A stretch of DNA of 39,696 nt from Leucobacter sp. wl10 (GTDB taxonomy: Bacteria; Actinomycetota; Actinomycetes; Actinomycetales; Microbacteriaceae): NCBI RefSeq assembly GCF_003569785.1, contig NZ_KZ983988.1, positions 306,289-345,984 of the forward strand, read 5' to 3'. Below are positions 1 to 8,099 of the stretch, piece after piece. Each line of letters begins with the position of its first letter. The first letter of the stretch is position 1. A program made the translations under genes and the position numbers. The notes beneath the pieces were generated by a model. It was not told where the DNA came from. It worked only from the letters and a program-made list of their open reading frames with translations, and did not search any database.

Positions 1-260
1 GAGCCTGTGCTCGATCGCGGCGAGAATCCGGTCACGATGCTGCACGATCGTGCATTGGAGTGGGGAGCGGCGTGTCCTGCACCCAGCACGATCTACCCAC
101 CCACGGATACGACAGAATTGCCGTCTAACTTCGCTCACAATCCCGAATTAAAAGGGCTGTTCAGCCACTTATCCACAAATTTGCCTCCCGGCGAACGCAA
201 CCCCGACACCTCTGCCAACATCGGCTGTACCCCCGGCCGATTCCACGAGAAGATGGGTGC
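1..260. other. Non-coding left end, AT-richer than the rest
   Basis: I see no convincing gene here. Third-position GC of the open frames is clearly lower than in the flanking genes. The stretch holds a 14-base perfect palindrome (41-54) and one perfect DnaA-box consensus, TTATCCACA, at 169-177. On the minus strand a GTG at 45 opens a frame reading VQHRDRILAAIEHRL to the window edge. This could be the first codons of a gene lying to the left, but it has no clear ribosome-binding site. Confidence 0.4.
41..54. promoter_or_regulatory. 14-bp perfect palindrome, possible operator
   Basis: TGCACGATCGTGCA reads identically on both strands. It sits in non-coding DNA near the left edge, upstream of a possible minus-strand gene outside the window. 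Dimeric regulators often bind sites of this form. No regulator can be assigned. Confidence 0.25.
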
Positions 261-602
261 GTGAGCGCTTTGAACGATCCGCAGATCTGGACGATCATCG
301 GCGTCTTCGCCGCCGCGCTCTTCGGCATGCTCACCTTCATGAGCCAGTCCTTCATGCGCTCCCTCTCCGCGCACACGGCGCAGATCACCACCAAGGTCGA
401 GGTTGTCGAGGCCAAGCTGCAATCGCGCATGGACGCCTTCGACGCGCGCCTGGACGTCTTCGATGCGCGCCTGGAGACTTTCGACGCCCGCATCGACGCC
501 CTCAGCACGGAGATGGGGGTGCGCTTCGAGCGTCTCGAAACCCGGGTGGACAACCTCGACCGCGACGTGCAGGCCATCGCGAAGAAGGTCTTCGAAGAGT
601 AG
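261..602 (+). CDS. Small membrane-anchored coiled-coil protein with heptad repeats
   Basis: 113 residues from a GTG start. An N-terminal hydrophobic segment (about residues 9-27) should anchor it in the membrane. The remainder is charged and helical. Residues about 56-82 are a visible heptad repeat, DAFDARL / DVFDARL / ETFDARI, followed by more amphipathic helix ending in AKKVFEE. The heptads are also 21-base repeats in the DNA. This is the build of a one-helix membrane protein that oligomerises through a coiled coil. Similar short proteins are annotated as hypothetical, sometimes loosely as haemolysin-XhlA-like or response-regulator-like; I do not assign a function. A broken relative of its C-terminus lies at 17752-17856. 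The gene converges on the carboxyltransferase gene ending at 665. Confidence 0.7.
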   Translation: MSALNDPQIWTIIGVFAAALFGMLTFMSQSFMRSLSAHTAQITTKVEVVEAKLQSRMDAFDARLDVFDARLETFDARIDALSTEMGVRFERLETRVDNLDRDVQAIAKKVFEE

Positions 603-664
603 AGCCCGCGGTCGGCGGCCCGGGCAGCACCGGTCTGCCGGTCGACGACGAGTCGGCCGGCGCC

Positions 665-2218
665 CTACAGCCCGAGCCGCCGGTAGCGTTCGTGCCGCAG
701 CACCCGCCGCCGATCGGGCTGCGTGAGCTGCAATGCGGCGAGCTCCTGGGCGACGGCGTCGCCCATGCGCCGGCAGAAGGTGACGGCCTCATCGGCGGCA
801 TCGGGCCGCTCGGCGACGACGCGGTCGACGATGCGGTTCGCCCGCAACCTGGCCGAGGCGACGCCCTGCTGCTCGGCGAGCTCGGCCGCGTGGTCGGTAT
901 CGCGGTGCACGATCGCGGAGGCGCCCTCCGGCGGCAACGGCGAGAGCCAGGCGTGCTCGGCCGCGAGGGTGCGGTCGGCGGGCAGGATCGCGAGAGCACC
1001 GCCGCCGGTGCCTTCTCCGAGCAGGATCGACAGCGTCGGCCCCCGGTGTGTGGCGAGGTCGGCGATGCAGTGCGCGATCTCGGAGGCGAGCCCGCCCTCC
1101 TCGGCCGTTCGCGAGAGCGCCGCGCCCGGCGTGTCGATCACCGTGACGAGCGGCAGACGGAGTTCCTCGGAGAGGTGCATGGCGCGACGCGCGGCGCGGA
1201 GGGCGGCCGGGCCGAGGGGCGCGTGGGCGCGCTGGGCGCGGCGATCCTGGCCCACGACGACGGCCGGGACCCCGCCGAAGCGGGCGAGGCAGAGCGCGAG
1301 GCCGGGATCCCGCTCGCCCTGACCGGTTCCGGAGAGCGGCACGACGTCGGTGGCGGCGTGCCGCAGCAGCTCGCGGAGGCCGGGGCGGCGCCGGTCGCGG
1401 GTGCGGGTGATCGATGCCCATGTGTCGGCCGATCCGGCGGGATCATCGCTCGCGGTTCCGGGATCGGCGGCGCGGGCGGCGAGCTCGGCGTGGGTGGGCC
1501 GCTCGAGCAGGCGCAGGGTGCGGGCGATGACGTCGCGCAGCCCCTCGGGCGGGAGTACGCCGTCGATGATGCCGTGCCTGGCGAGGTTCTCGGCCGACTG
1601 CACGCCGACGGGGAACTTCTCGCCGTAGAGCGCCTCGTAGACGCGGGGGCCCAGGAAGCCGACGAGCGCGCCCGGCTCGGCGACGGTGACCTGCCCGAGC
1701 GACCCGAACGAGGCGAGCGCGCCGCCGGTCGAGGGGTGGCGCAGATAGGTGAGGTACGGGAGCCCCTCCCCCTGGTGGGCGGCGACGGCGGCCGCGATCT
1801 TCACCATCGCCACGAACGCGACGGTGCCCTCCTGCATGCGCGTGCCGCCCGACGCCGTCGAGGCGAGCACGGGCAGCCGCTCCGCCGTGGCGCGCTCCAT
1901 GGCCCGCACGAAGCGCTCCGCCGAGGCGACGCCGATCGAGCCGGCGAGGAACGAGAACTCGCACGCGATGAGCACCACGCGGCGGCCGTCGATCACGGCC
2001 TCGCCCGTGATGATCGACTCGTCCACACCGCTCTTGGCAGCCGCCGCCACGAGCTCCTCGCGGTAGGCGTCGCCCAGGTCGGGTTCGACGGGCGCGGCGT
2101 CCCAGCTGACGTAACTGTCGGGATCCGCGATCAGTCCGATCAGGTCGTGCGCCGACAGGCGGCGCGGCTTCGCGGCCGCGGCGATCGATGCGGCCGGGCC
2201 TCGGGCCGCGCCGCTCAC
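665..2218 (-). CDS. Fused acyl-CoA carboxyltransferase (AccD-AccA type)
   Basis: 517 residues from a GTG start that overlaps the stop of the CoA-transferase gene by 4 bases (GTGA). The N-terminal half is an AccD-like crotonase-fold domain: SGGTRMQEG near 123-131, STGGALASFGSLG near 163-175, AEPGALVGFLGPRV near 180-193. The C-terminal half is AccA-like: VIDTPGAALSRTAEEGG and GEGTGGGALAI. Such fused beta/alpha subunits move carboxyl groups between carboxybiotin and an acyl-CoA. The AccD zinc finger is absent, as usual in actinobacterial fusions. No biotin carboxylase or biotin carrier gene is in the window, so partners must come from elsewhere, or the enzyme works in decarboxylation of an acyl-CoA made by the upstream CoA-transferase. 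It is the last gene of the 7937-to-665 operon. Family assignment is firm; substrate is unknown. Confidence 0.85.
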   Translation of the reverse strand: MSGAARGPAASIAAAAKPRRLSAHDLIGLIADPDSYVSWDAAPVEPDLGDAYREELVAAAAKSGVDESIITGEAVIDGRRVVLIACEFSFLAGSIGVASAERFVRAMERATAERLPVLASTASGGTRMQEGTVAFVAMVKIAAAVAAHQGEGLPYLTYLRHPSTGGALASFGSLGQVTVAEPGALVGFLGPRVYEALYGEKFPVGVQSAENLARHGIIDGVLPPEGLRDVIARTLRLLERPTHAELAARAADPGTASDDPAGSADTWASITRTRDRRRPGLRELLRHAATDVVPLSGTGQGERDPGLALCLARFGGVPAVVVGQDRRAQRAHAPLGPAALRAARRAMHLSEELRLPLVTVIDTPGAALSRTAEEGGLASEIAHCIADLATHRGPTLSILLGEGTGGGALAILPADRTLAAEHAWLSPLPPEGASAIVHRDTDHAAELAEQQGVASARLRANRIVDRVVAERPDAADEAVTFCRRMGDAVAQELAALQLTQPDRRRVLRHERYRRLGL

Positions 2219-3405
2219 GCGTCCGCCTCGAGCCAGGCGCGGATCGTGTCGCCGTGCTGGTCGAGCACGGGCGGGGCCGCGTGCACGGTGCGGGAGCGCT
2301 CGGTCTCGCCCCCGCCGTCGACATCGAAGAACCGGATCGCGGGGCCGGGCAGCGCGATGCGCCCGAGCGCGGCGTGCTCCACATCGATGACGAGCCCCTG
2401 GGAGACGACCTGGTCCCACGCGTACACCTCGCCGAGGTCGCGCACCTTGCCCGCCGGGATCCCGGCACCGCGGAGCCGCTCCAGCAGCGGCGCCACGTCG
2501 GAGTCGGCGAACGCGGCCTCCACGAAGGCGATCGTCTCGCCCCGGCTCGCGACGCGCTCGGGGTTCGAGGCGAGCCCCGGTGCGGCCGGGTCGAGATCGA
2601 ACTCGGCGCAGAGCGCCTGCCACAGGCGCTCGTTGCCCACGCTGATCTGCACGGCGCCGTCGCGGCACCGGAACAGCCCGTAGGGCGCGATCGACGGGTG
2701 GTGGTTGCCCTGCGCGACCGGAGTCTCCCCGGCGACCGTCACCCGGGTGCCCTGGAAGGCGTGCACCCCCACGATGGACGACAGCAGCGAGGTGCGCACC
2801 ACGCGGCCCTTGCCGGTGCGCTCCCGCTCGTGCAGCGCCGCGAGCACGCCGACGACGCCGTGGAGACCGCCCAACAGGTCGGCGATCGGGGTGCCCACGC
2901 GCTGCGGATCGTCGGGGCCCGAGCCGGTGATCGACATCAGTCCCGCCTCGCCCTGCACGATCTGGTCGTACCCCGCACGCCCGCCCTCGGGGCCGTCGTG
3001 CCCGAAACCGGTGATCGACAGCTGCACGAGGCGCGGGTTCAGCTCGGCGAGCACCGCGGTGCCGAAGCCGAGGCGATCCATCACCCCGGTGCGGAAGTTC
3101 TCGATCAGCACGTCGGCCCGAGCGAGCAGTTCCGTCAGCACCCGGCGGCCGTCCTCGCTCTTCAGATCGAGCGCGATCGACTCCTTGTTGCGGTTGCACG
3201 ACAGGAAGTAGGTCGAATACGGCTCACCGTCTTCGCCGGACACGAAGGGCGGCCCCCAGGATCGCGTATCGTCGCCCGATCCCGGGGCCTCGACCTTGAT
3301 CACCCGGGCGCCCAGATCGCCGAGCACCATCCCCGCGTGCGGACCCGCCAGCGCGCGCGACAGATCCACCACCAGCACGCCGTCCAGCGAGCCTTGATTC
3401 ATCAT
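2215..3405 (-). CDS. Type III (CaiB/BaiF) CoA-transferase
   Basis: About 396 residues. The N-terminus LDGVLVVDLSRALAGPHAGMVLGDLGARVIKVE is the family signature. RNKESIALDLKSEDGR and a catalytic-Asp region ADVLIENFRTGVMDRLG follow, and then the GYDQIVQGEAGLMSITG segment. These enzymes transfer CoA from one acid to another in the cytoplasm, commonly to start catabolism of a carboxylic acid. I chose the ATG at 3405 because AGGAG lies 8 bases upstream. An in-frame ATG at 3435 overlaps the M20 stop as ATGA and would add 10 residues. Its position between an amidohydrolase and a carboxyltransferase suggests that it activates the acid released by hydrolysis; this is inference. Confidence 0.9.
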   Translation of the reverse strand: MMNQGSLDGVLVVDLSRALAGPHAGMVLGDLGARVIKVEAPGSGDDTRSWGPPFVSGEDGEPYSTYFLSCNRNKESIALDLKSEDGRRVLTELLARADVLIENFRTGVMDRLGFGTAVLAELNPRLVQLSITGFGHDGPEGGRAGYDQIVQGEAGLMSITGSGPDDPQRVGTPIADLLGGLHGVVGVLAALHERERTGKGRVVRTSLLSSIVGVHAFQGTRVTVAGETPVAQGNHHPSIAPYGLFRCRDGAVQISVGNERLWQALCAEFDLDPAAPGLASNPERVASRGETIAFVEAAFADSDVAPLLERLRGAGIPAGKVRDLGEVYAWDQVVSQGLVIDVEHAALGRIALPGPAIRFFDVDGGGETERSRTVHAAPPVLDQHGDTIRAWLEADA

Positions 3406-3434
3406 GTCTTCCTCTCCTGTTCGAGGGGACGTCA

Positions 3435-4664
3435 TCAGTCCTCGTCGGGTTCGTCGATGCTGTTCGGTTCGAGGGCGTCCCCGATGGCCGCCAACGCAGC
3501 TCGGACCCCGGTGCTCAAAGTCGGCTCGAGCTCGGGAAGGAAGAACGGTGAGTGATTAGGCGGCGGATTCTCCCTCGAGAATCCGCCGAAGAACCAGTAG
3601 ACCCCGGGGACGCCGATGCTGTCGGGCAAATGTCCGAAGTCCTCCGAACCCATCGCCGGTGCGATGTCACGGACCTGCTCGTCCCCGAGTTCCGCACGCA
3701 GCGCAGCGCGCACCCGCTCGGTCTCCGTGTCATCGTTATAGAGCCGCGGGAAACGGTAGATCTCCTCAATCGTCGGCTGCGGAGCGCCGGATGCCTGAGC
3801 CTCCGCGTTCACGATCCGGGTGATCGAGCCGAGCACTTGCTCGCGCACGTCTTCCGTGAGTGTTCGGATGTTCAGCGTGAACTCCGCGCTTTCGGGGATG
3901 ATGTTCTCCTTCAATCCGGCATGGAACGTGCCGCAGGTCACGACTGCAGGCGTCTGCGGCCGGAGTTCGCGGGAAACGATGGTCTGGAGACGAGTGACCA
4001 TGTGCGCGCCGAGGACGATCGGATCGATCGAGTCCTGCGGCTGCGAGCCGTGCGACTGCTTGCCGAGCACGGTAACCCGCAGCGAGTCCGCCATCGCCAT
4101 CGCCGTTCCCTCCGCAAGAGCTACGCTGCCTGCCGGAGCAGCCGGGAACACATGCTGCCCGAGAACGATTCGGGGCTGGGGCGCTCGATCCCAGATTCCG
4201 TCGGCGACCATCGCCGCAGCTCCCGCGGCTGTCTCCTCGCCTGGCTGGAAGATCCAGACCACAGTGCCCGCCCATTCCGCGCGTTGACGCACCATCGATG
4301 CGACCGCAGCGAGCGCCACGGCGACGTGGGTGTCATGCCCGCATCCGTGCATGACCGGGACGACCGTGCCATTCGGCAGCGTGCCGGTCGCGTCCGAGCG
4401 GTACTCCGCATCGGTCTGCTCCTCGATCGGGAGTCCATCGGTATCGGCGCGGAATCCGACGACCGCTCCGTCTCCGTTGCGCAGTATCCCCACGACACCG
4501 GTACCGCCGCATCGGAAGTGCTCGATGCCGAGTGCTTCCAGCCGCTCCTCGATGAACTCCGCGGTGCGGTGCTCCTGCATCGAGAGCTCGGGGTTGCGAT
4601 GCAGGTGCCGGTAGGTGTCGTGCAGCGCCGCCCGTTCGGCGTCGGTCAGTTGCGTGTCCAGCAT
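3435..4664 (-). CDS. M20-family metallo-amidohydrolase
   Basis: 409 residues, a typical length for the M20D (hippurate hydrolase/IAA-amino acid hydrolase-like) group. Metal-binding motifs are visible: MHGCGHDTH near 105-113 (Cys108, His110), QPGEE ending at Glu144, GQHV with His171, MGSEDFG, and C-terminal NHSPFF. A dimerisation-domain segment, GKQSHGSQPQDSIDP, sits in the middle. These enzymes cleave N-acyl amino acids or related amides, giving an acid and an amine or amino acid. There is no signal peptide, so it is cytoplasmic. The stop overlaps the alternative start of the CoA-transferase, and the SSS symporter lies 69 bases upstream. AAGGAG-like sequence precedes the ATG. Third-position GC is slightly lower here than in neighbours, possibly marking separate acquisition. 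Substrate not deducible. Confidence 0.9.
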   Translation of the reverse strand: MLDTQLTDAERAALHDTYRHLHRNPELSMQEHRTAEFIEERLEALGIEHFRCGGTGVVGILRNGDGAVVGFRADTDGLPIEEQTDAEYRSDATGTLPNGTVVPVMHGCGHDTHVAVALAAVASMVRQRAEWAGTVVWIFQPGEETAAGAAAMVADGIWDRAPQPRIVLGQHVFPAAPAGSVALAEGTAMAMADSLRVTVLGKQSHGSQPQDSIDPIVLGAHMVTRLQTIVSRELRPQTPAVVTCGTFHAGLKENIIPESAEFTLNIRTLTEDVREQVLGSITRIVNAEAQASGAPQPTIEEIYRFPRLYNDDTETERVRAALRAELGDEQVRDIAPAMGSEDFGHLPDSIGVPGVYWFFGGFSRENPPPNHSPFFLPELEPTLSTGVRAALAAIGDALEPNSIDEPDED

Positions 4665-4733
4665 GGGGCTCCTTCGTTCAGCGGTGGGGATCGCCCGCGG
4701 CGCCGTCTCCGGACGCCGCCGCGGGCGCGGCGG

Positions 4734-6179
4734 TCATTTCGCGGCCAGGGTCATCGCGTCCTCCTCGAACTCGACCTGCTCGACATCCTTCCCGCCCCGT
4801 CTGCGGCGAACGGCCTCGGCCGCGACGAGCACGATGACGTTCGGCGCGAGCGCGATGAGCCCGGAGTCGATGCCGCCGGTGGGGATGTTGCCGAAGGTGA
4901 TCGTCGCGACGGTGAGCACGCCGACGACGATGCCGAGACCCACCGGCCACGCACCGACGCGCACTCGCTTCTGGAGGGCGAGCACGATCCCCGGTGCGAG
5001 CTGCGTCGTACCCCCGTAGGTGAGCAGCAGCAGGGCGCCGATGTCCGAGCGGACGAGACCGAAGGCGAGCGAGAGCCCGAGGGCCAGCACGATGACCACG
5101 TAGTTGACCGTCATCTTGCGTGCGGGGCGCACGTTCTGCAGCACGTTGGTGCTCACGAGCGTCGAGATGCCCATCACGATGCCGGCCGCGGGCACCATGG
5201 CCGCGGCTGCGCCGCCCACCGCGACGACGCCGAGCAACCAGTTCGGCACGGTCTCACCGGTCATGGTGAGCAGCACCGCGTTGCCGACGGTGTCCGAAGG
5301 GAGCTTCAGCACCGCGGCCATCCCCACCATGATCGGGATGAAGAGCAGGAGCTGATAGATCGGCAGCCACTTCGCGTTGCTCCGCAGCACCTCGCCGCTC
5401 TTCGCGGCGAGCATCGGGGGCCACAGGTGCGGGAGCGTCGCGAAGCCGGCGCCGATGACCGTGACGAGCATCGAGGTGACGAACCACACGGTGCCGAAGC
5501 CCTCGGCGTTCACCGTGAGCAGCGTCGGCGTCTTGTCGGCGATCTCGGCGAACACGGGACTGATGCCGTTGAAGCTGATGACCACCCCGGCGATCACGAC
5601 GAGGAGCGCGAGGGCCATCAGCACATCCTTGAAGATCGCGACCCGCGCGATGCCCTTGATGCCCGACCAGGCGACGAAGAGCGCGACGAGGATACTCGCG
5701 ATGACCATGCTCAGGCCGCGGGCCTCCGAGCTGCCGGTGGCGAGTTCGACGATCATGCCGAGGCCCGTGATCTGCAGCTGCAGGTAGGGGATGAGCGTGA
5801 TGGCGCCGATGACCGCGACCACCTTGCCGAGCCAGCGTGCCCGGAATCGGTCCTCGAAGTAGTCGGCCATGGTGAGGTAGCCGCGGCGCTGGGCGAGCTC
5901 GCGCACGCGCGGCGCGACGAAGTAGTTGAGCGGCCACGCCATCGTGAGGTAGCCGATCGCGTAGACCGCGCTGACGCCGCCGCCGAAGGCGATGCCCGCG
6001 AGCCCCAGAAAGCTGAAGGTGGTGAGGGACTCGCCCGCCTGCAGGAACCAGGTGGTCCACTTCGGGATGTCCCGCTTTCCGACGACCCAGTGCGAGGCGC
6101 TGGTCTGGCGCCGCCGGCTGGCGACGCCCAGCGCGCCGATGACGACGATCCCGAGAATGATGACGACGGTGACGATCAT
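4734..6179 (-). CDS. Sodium:solute symporter (SSS family)
   Basis: 481 residues with about 13 hydrophobic segments. Family features include the N-terminal helix followed by a charged stretch ending in HWVVGKRDIPKWTTWF, the AGESLTTFSFLGLAG segment (helix 2, sodium/substrate region), RGYLTMADYFEDRFRARW, and a long hydrophobic C-terminal half. It would import a solute, most likely an organic anion, with sodium across the plasma membrane. The start ATG overlaps the stop of the small membrane gene upstream by 4 bases (ATGA), implying coupled expression. Its place among an amidase, an amidohydrolase and a CoA-transferase suggests that it brings in the substrate of this operon. A charged cytoplasmic tail ends the protein. 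Confidence 0.9.
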   Translation of the reverse strand: MIVTVVIILGIVVIGALGVASRRRQTSASHWVVGKRDIPKWTTWFLQAGESLTTFSFLGLAGIAFGGGVSAVYAIGYLTMAWPLNYFVAPRVRELAQRRGYLTMADYFEDRFRARWLGKVVAVIGAITLIPYLQLQITGLGMIVELATGSSEARGLSMVIASILVALFVAWSGIKGIARVAIFKDVLMALALLVVIAGVVISFNGISPVFAEIADKTPTLLTVNAEGFGTVWFVTSMLVTVIGAGFATLPHLWPPMLAAKSGEVLRSNAKWLPIYQLLLFIPIMVGMAAVLKLPSDTVGNAVLLTMTGETVPNWLLGVVAVGGAAAAMVPAAGIVMGISTLVSTNVLQNVRPARKMTVNYVVIVLALGLSLAFGLVRSDIGALLLLTYGGTTQLAPGIVLALQKRVRVGAWPVGLGIVVGVLTVATITFGNIPTGGIDSGLIALAPNVIVLVAAEAVRRRRGGKDVEQVEFEEDAMTLAAK

Positions 6180-6484
6180 CGGATGCCCTCCTCTTCCTCG
6201 GCGGCGAGGCGCTCCGCGCGCAGCTGCTGGATCTGCTCCGTCTCGAGCCGCTCGCGATCGAGACGGTCGCTCTCACGGCCGCCGTTCCGCTGGTAGAGGG
6301 TCTCCACGATCTGAATGCTCGCGACGGTGAGGACGACCAGAATCGTGATCCACACGAGCACGGCGGGGAGCCCGAACCACAGGGTGGGATCCTGGGCGAA
6401 AGGCCAGAACGGGGTCGAGAAGAAGCCGATCATCGGGATGCCGATGATCGCAGCCCGTCCGGGCGTCAGTAGTCTGGCTTTCAT
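6176..6484 (-). CDS. Small two-helix membrane partner of the SSS symporter
   Basis: 102 residues from the ATG at 6484, which has AAGGAG five bases upstream; a TTG five codons earlier lies on top of that ribosome site and is unlikely. Two hydrophobic helices (about residues 8-24 and 35-57, the second containing WFGLPAVLVWITILVVLTV) are followed by a highly charged, probably helical tail of Arg and Glu. Short two-helix proteins (DUF3311, DUF997, DUF485 and similar) are commonly encoded directly before SSS transporters. The order, size and 4-base overlap with the symporter fit that role. Which DUF it belongs to is not certain from reading; DUF3311-like is my best guess. Confidence 0.75.
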   Translation of the reverse strand: MKARLLTPGRAAIIGIPMIGFFSTPFWPFAQDPTLWFGLPAVLVWITILVVLTVASIQIVETLYQRNGGRESDRLDRERLETEQIQQLRAERLAAEEEEGIR

Positions 6485-6515
6485 ATTGCTCCTTTGCAAG
6501 GGGTGGCGGTGGCGG

Positions 6516-7937
6516 TCAGTCGGCGAGCACGGCCGGCACCCGGCGCCAGACCGGGTGCTCGCGTTCGAACCGGCGGGCCAGTGACAACAGCATCCGTTCG
6601 CCGCGCGGCGGGGCGATGAGCTGGAGGCCGACGGGGAGGCCCTCAGGGCTGAAGCCGCAGGGCACGCTGATCGCCGCGAAGCCCGTGACCGAGATGCGCC
6701 AGCTCGCCCGCATCCATTCGAGGTAGTCGGGCTGCTCGATCCCGTTGATCTCGCGCGGCCAGTGCTGCTCGGCCGGAAACGGCAGCACCGTGGTGACGGG
6801 GGCCGCCAGCACGTCGATCCCCGCGAAGAGATCGACCATACCGCTGTAGACGCGGGTGCGCTGCTCCCGCGCCCGGTGGAGGTCGTCGAGCGTCAGCCCG
6901 AGACCGTATTCGGTGTTGGTCACGAGCTCGGGGCTGAGGGTGTCGCCGTGCTCGTCGATCAGGGAGCCGAAGCCGCGCGCGTACCCGAGGCCGCGCAGCA
7001 CGCGGAAGGCGGGATCGGCCTCCGACAGCTCGGGTTCGACATCGACGACGAAATGCCCCAGGCGCTGCAGCACGGAAAGCCCCTCGCCGTCGAGCACGTC
7101 GGTGACCCGCGACTGGATGTCGAGCCCGCCGAGGGTGCGGCTCCAGCCGATGCGCAGCGGCGAGGCGAGCTCCGGGATCTCCGGCTCGAGCGCGTCGGGG
7201 AAGGCGGTGGGGGAACGGGCGTCCTCGCCCGAGAGCACGGAGAGCAGCAGTGCGACGTCGTCGACGGTGCGTGCCATGGGGCCGTTCGTCGCGAGCGACT
7301 CCCAGGCGTCCTTCACGGGCCAGTTCGGCACGCGTCCGATGGAGGGCCGCAGCCCGACCACGTTGCAGAACGCCGCCGGATTGCGCAGCGAGCCGCCCAT
7401 GTCCGAGCCGTCGGCCACCGAGCAGAGACCCGCCGCGAGCGCGGACGCGGCCCCGCCGCTCGAGCCTCCGGCGCTGCGCTCGGGAGCGTACGGGTTCGTC
7501 GTGGTGCCGAACACGCCGTTGTACGTGTGGGATCCGGTGCCGAACTCAGGGGTGTTGCTCTTGCCGTAGATCACTGCGCCGGCTCGCCGCATCCGTTCCA
7601 CCACGAGCGAGTCTCGCCGGGGCACGTGCTCCTCGTGCAGCTTCGAACCGTAGGTGGTGCGCATGCCGGCGGTGTCCTCGAGGTCCTTCACGACGACCGG
7701 CAGACCCTCCAGCGGTCGCACCGGCTCATCGGCGGCGCGGCGCCGATCGGACTCGACGGCGGTGCGCTCCGCCGCATCCCAATCGACGGTGACAACGGCG
7801 TTGATGCGCGGATTCACGCGCTCGTGGGCCGCCCGGGTCTCCCGCAGCAACTCAACCGCACCGAGTTCCCCCCGCCGCATCGCGCCGAGCTGCTCGCGCG
7901 CGGTCCAACGGGTGACCGTCGAGTCGGTTTCAGCCAT
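6516..7937 (-). CDS. Amidase-signature-family amidase
   Basis: 473 residues. The Ser-cisSer-Lys triad is visible: Lys84 in VVVKDLEDTAGM, Ser159 in the glycine/serine motif SAGGSSGGAA, and Ser183 in GSDMGGSLR. GKSNTPEFG and the region after the signature are also typical. These enzymes hydrolyse amides or ureido compounds to acid and ammonia or amine. I chose the ATG at 7937 because AAGGGG lies seven bases upstream; the TTG just before it is unlikely. No signal peptide. It is the first gene of the minus-strand operon, facing the Lrp-type regulator at 8100, so it is probably controlled by it. Candidates include ureido-acid amidases or general aryl/alkyl amidases; the sequence alone does not decide. 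Confidence 0.9.
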   Translation of the reverse strand: MAETDSTVTRWTAREQLGAMRRGELGAVELLRETRAAHERVNPRINAVVTVDWDAAERTAVESDRRRAADEPVRPLEGLPVVVKDLEDTAGMRTTYGSKLHEEHVPRRDSLVVERMRRAGAVIYGKSNTPEFGTGSHTYNGVFGTTTNPYAPERSAGGSSGGAASALAAGLCSVADGSDMGGSLRNPAAFCNVVGLRPSIGRVPNWPVKDAWESLATNGPMARTVDDVALLLSVLSGEDARSPTAFPDALEPEIPELASPLRIGWSRTLGGLDIQSRVTDVLDGEGLSVLQRLGHFVVDVEPELSEADPAFRVLRGLGYARGFGSLIDEHGDTLSPELVTNTEYGLGLTLDDLHRAREQRTRVYSGMVDLFAGIDVLAAPVTTVLPFPAEQHWPREINGIEQPDYLEWMRASWRISVTGFAAISVPCGFSPEGLPVGLQLIAPPRGERMLLSLARRFEREHPVWRRVPAVLAD

Positions 7938-8099
7938 CAATTCCCCTTTGAATGAGTAGATAGAAATATTTAGATCGAATTACTGTCGATTACAGAAAGA
8001 ATAGTCCCTCGATGTGACCAGCTTGTCAAGCTCGCGTCTCGGACGCGCCCGCTCTCGGAACCCTTCGCAACCGCTGCCGCGATACACTGGCCCCGATTT
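7938..8099. promoter_or_regulatory. Divergent control region between amidase operon and Lrp-type gene
   Basis: 162 bases separate the two divergent genes, and the half next to the amidase (about 7951-8005) is strikingly AT-rich. It contains TAGAAATATTTAGA (7961-7974) and the dyad CTGTcgattACAG (7983-7995). Lrp/AsnC proteins favour AT-centred degenerate dyads, so these are candidate operators. On the plus strand TACACT at 8083-8088 could be the -10 element for the regulator; no Shine-Dalgarno is seen before its ATG at 8100, so a very short leader is likely. Confidence 0.5.

Noticed and set aside
169..177. Replication origin at the left end
   Set aside because: Only one DnaA box is present, and no dnaA, dnaN or other origin genes flank it.
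7..264. 85-codon frame ending as GTGA on the coiled-coil gene start
   Set aside because: The 4-base overlap is tempting, but third-position GC is far below that of neighbouring genes, codon use is irregular and no motif is present.
603..664. GGCAG/CTGCC dyad (623-639) as a bidirectional terminator
   Set aside because: A 5-bp stem in very GC-rich DNA without a T-run is expected by chance.
257..2683. 808-codon plus-strand open frame
   Set aside because: It is the antisense shadow of the carboxyltransferase and CoA-transferase genes. High GC leaves long stop-free frames; the product is Arg/Gly/Asp-rich with no family features.
3552..6296. 914-codon plus-strand open frame
   Set aside because: Antisense of the M20 amidohydrolase and SSS symporter; His/Arg/Asp-rich composition typical of reverse-frame translation.
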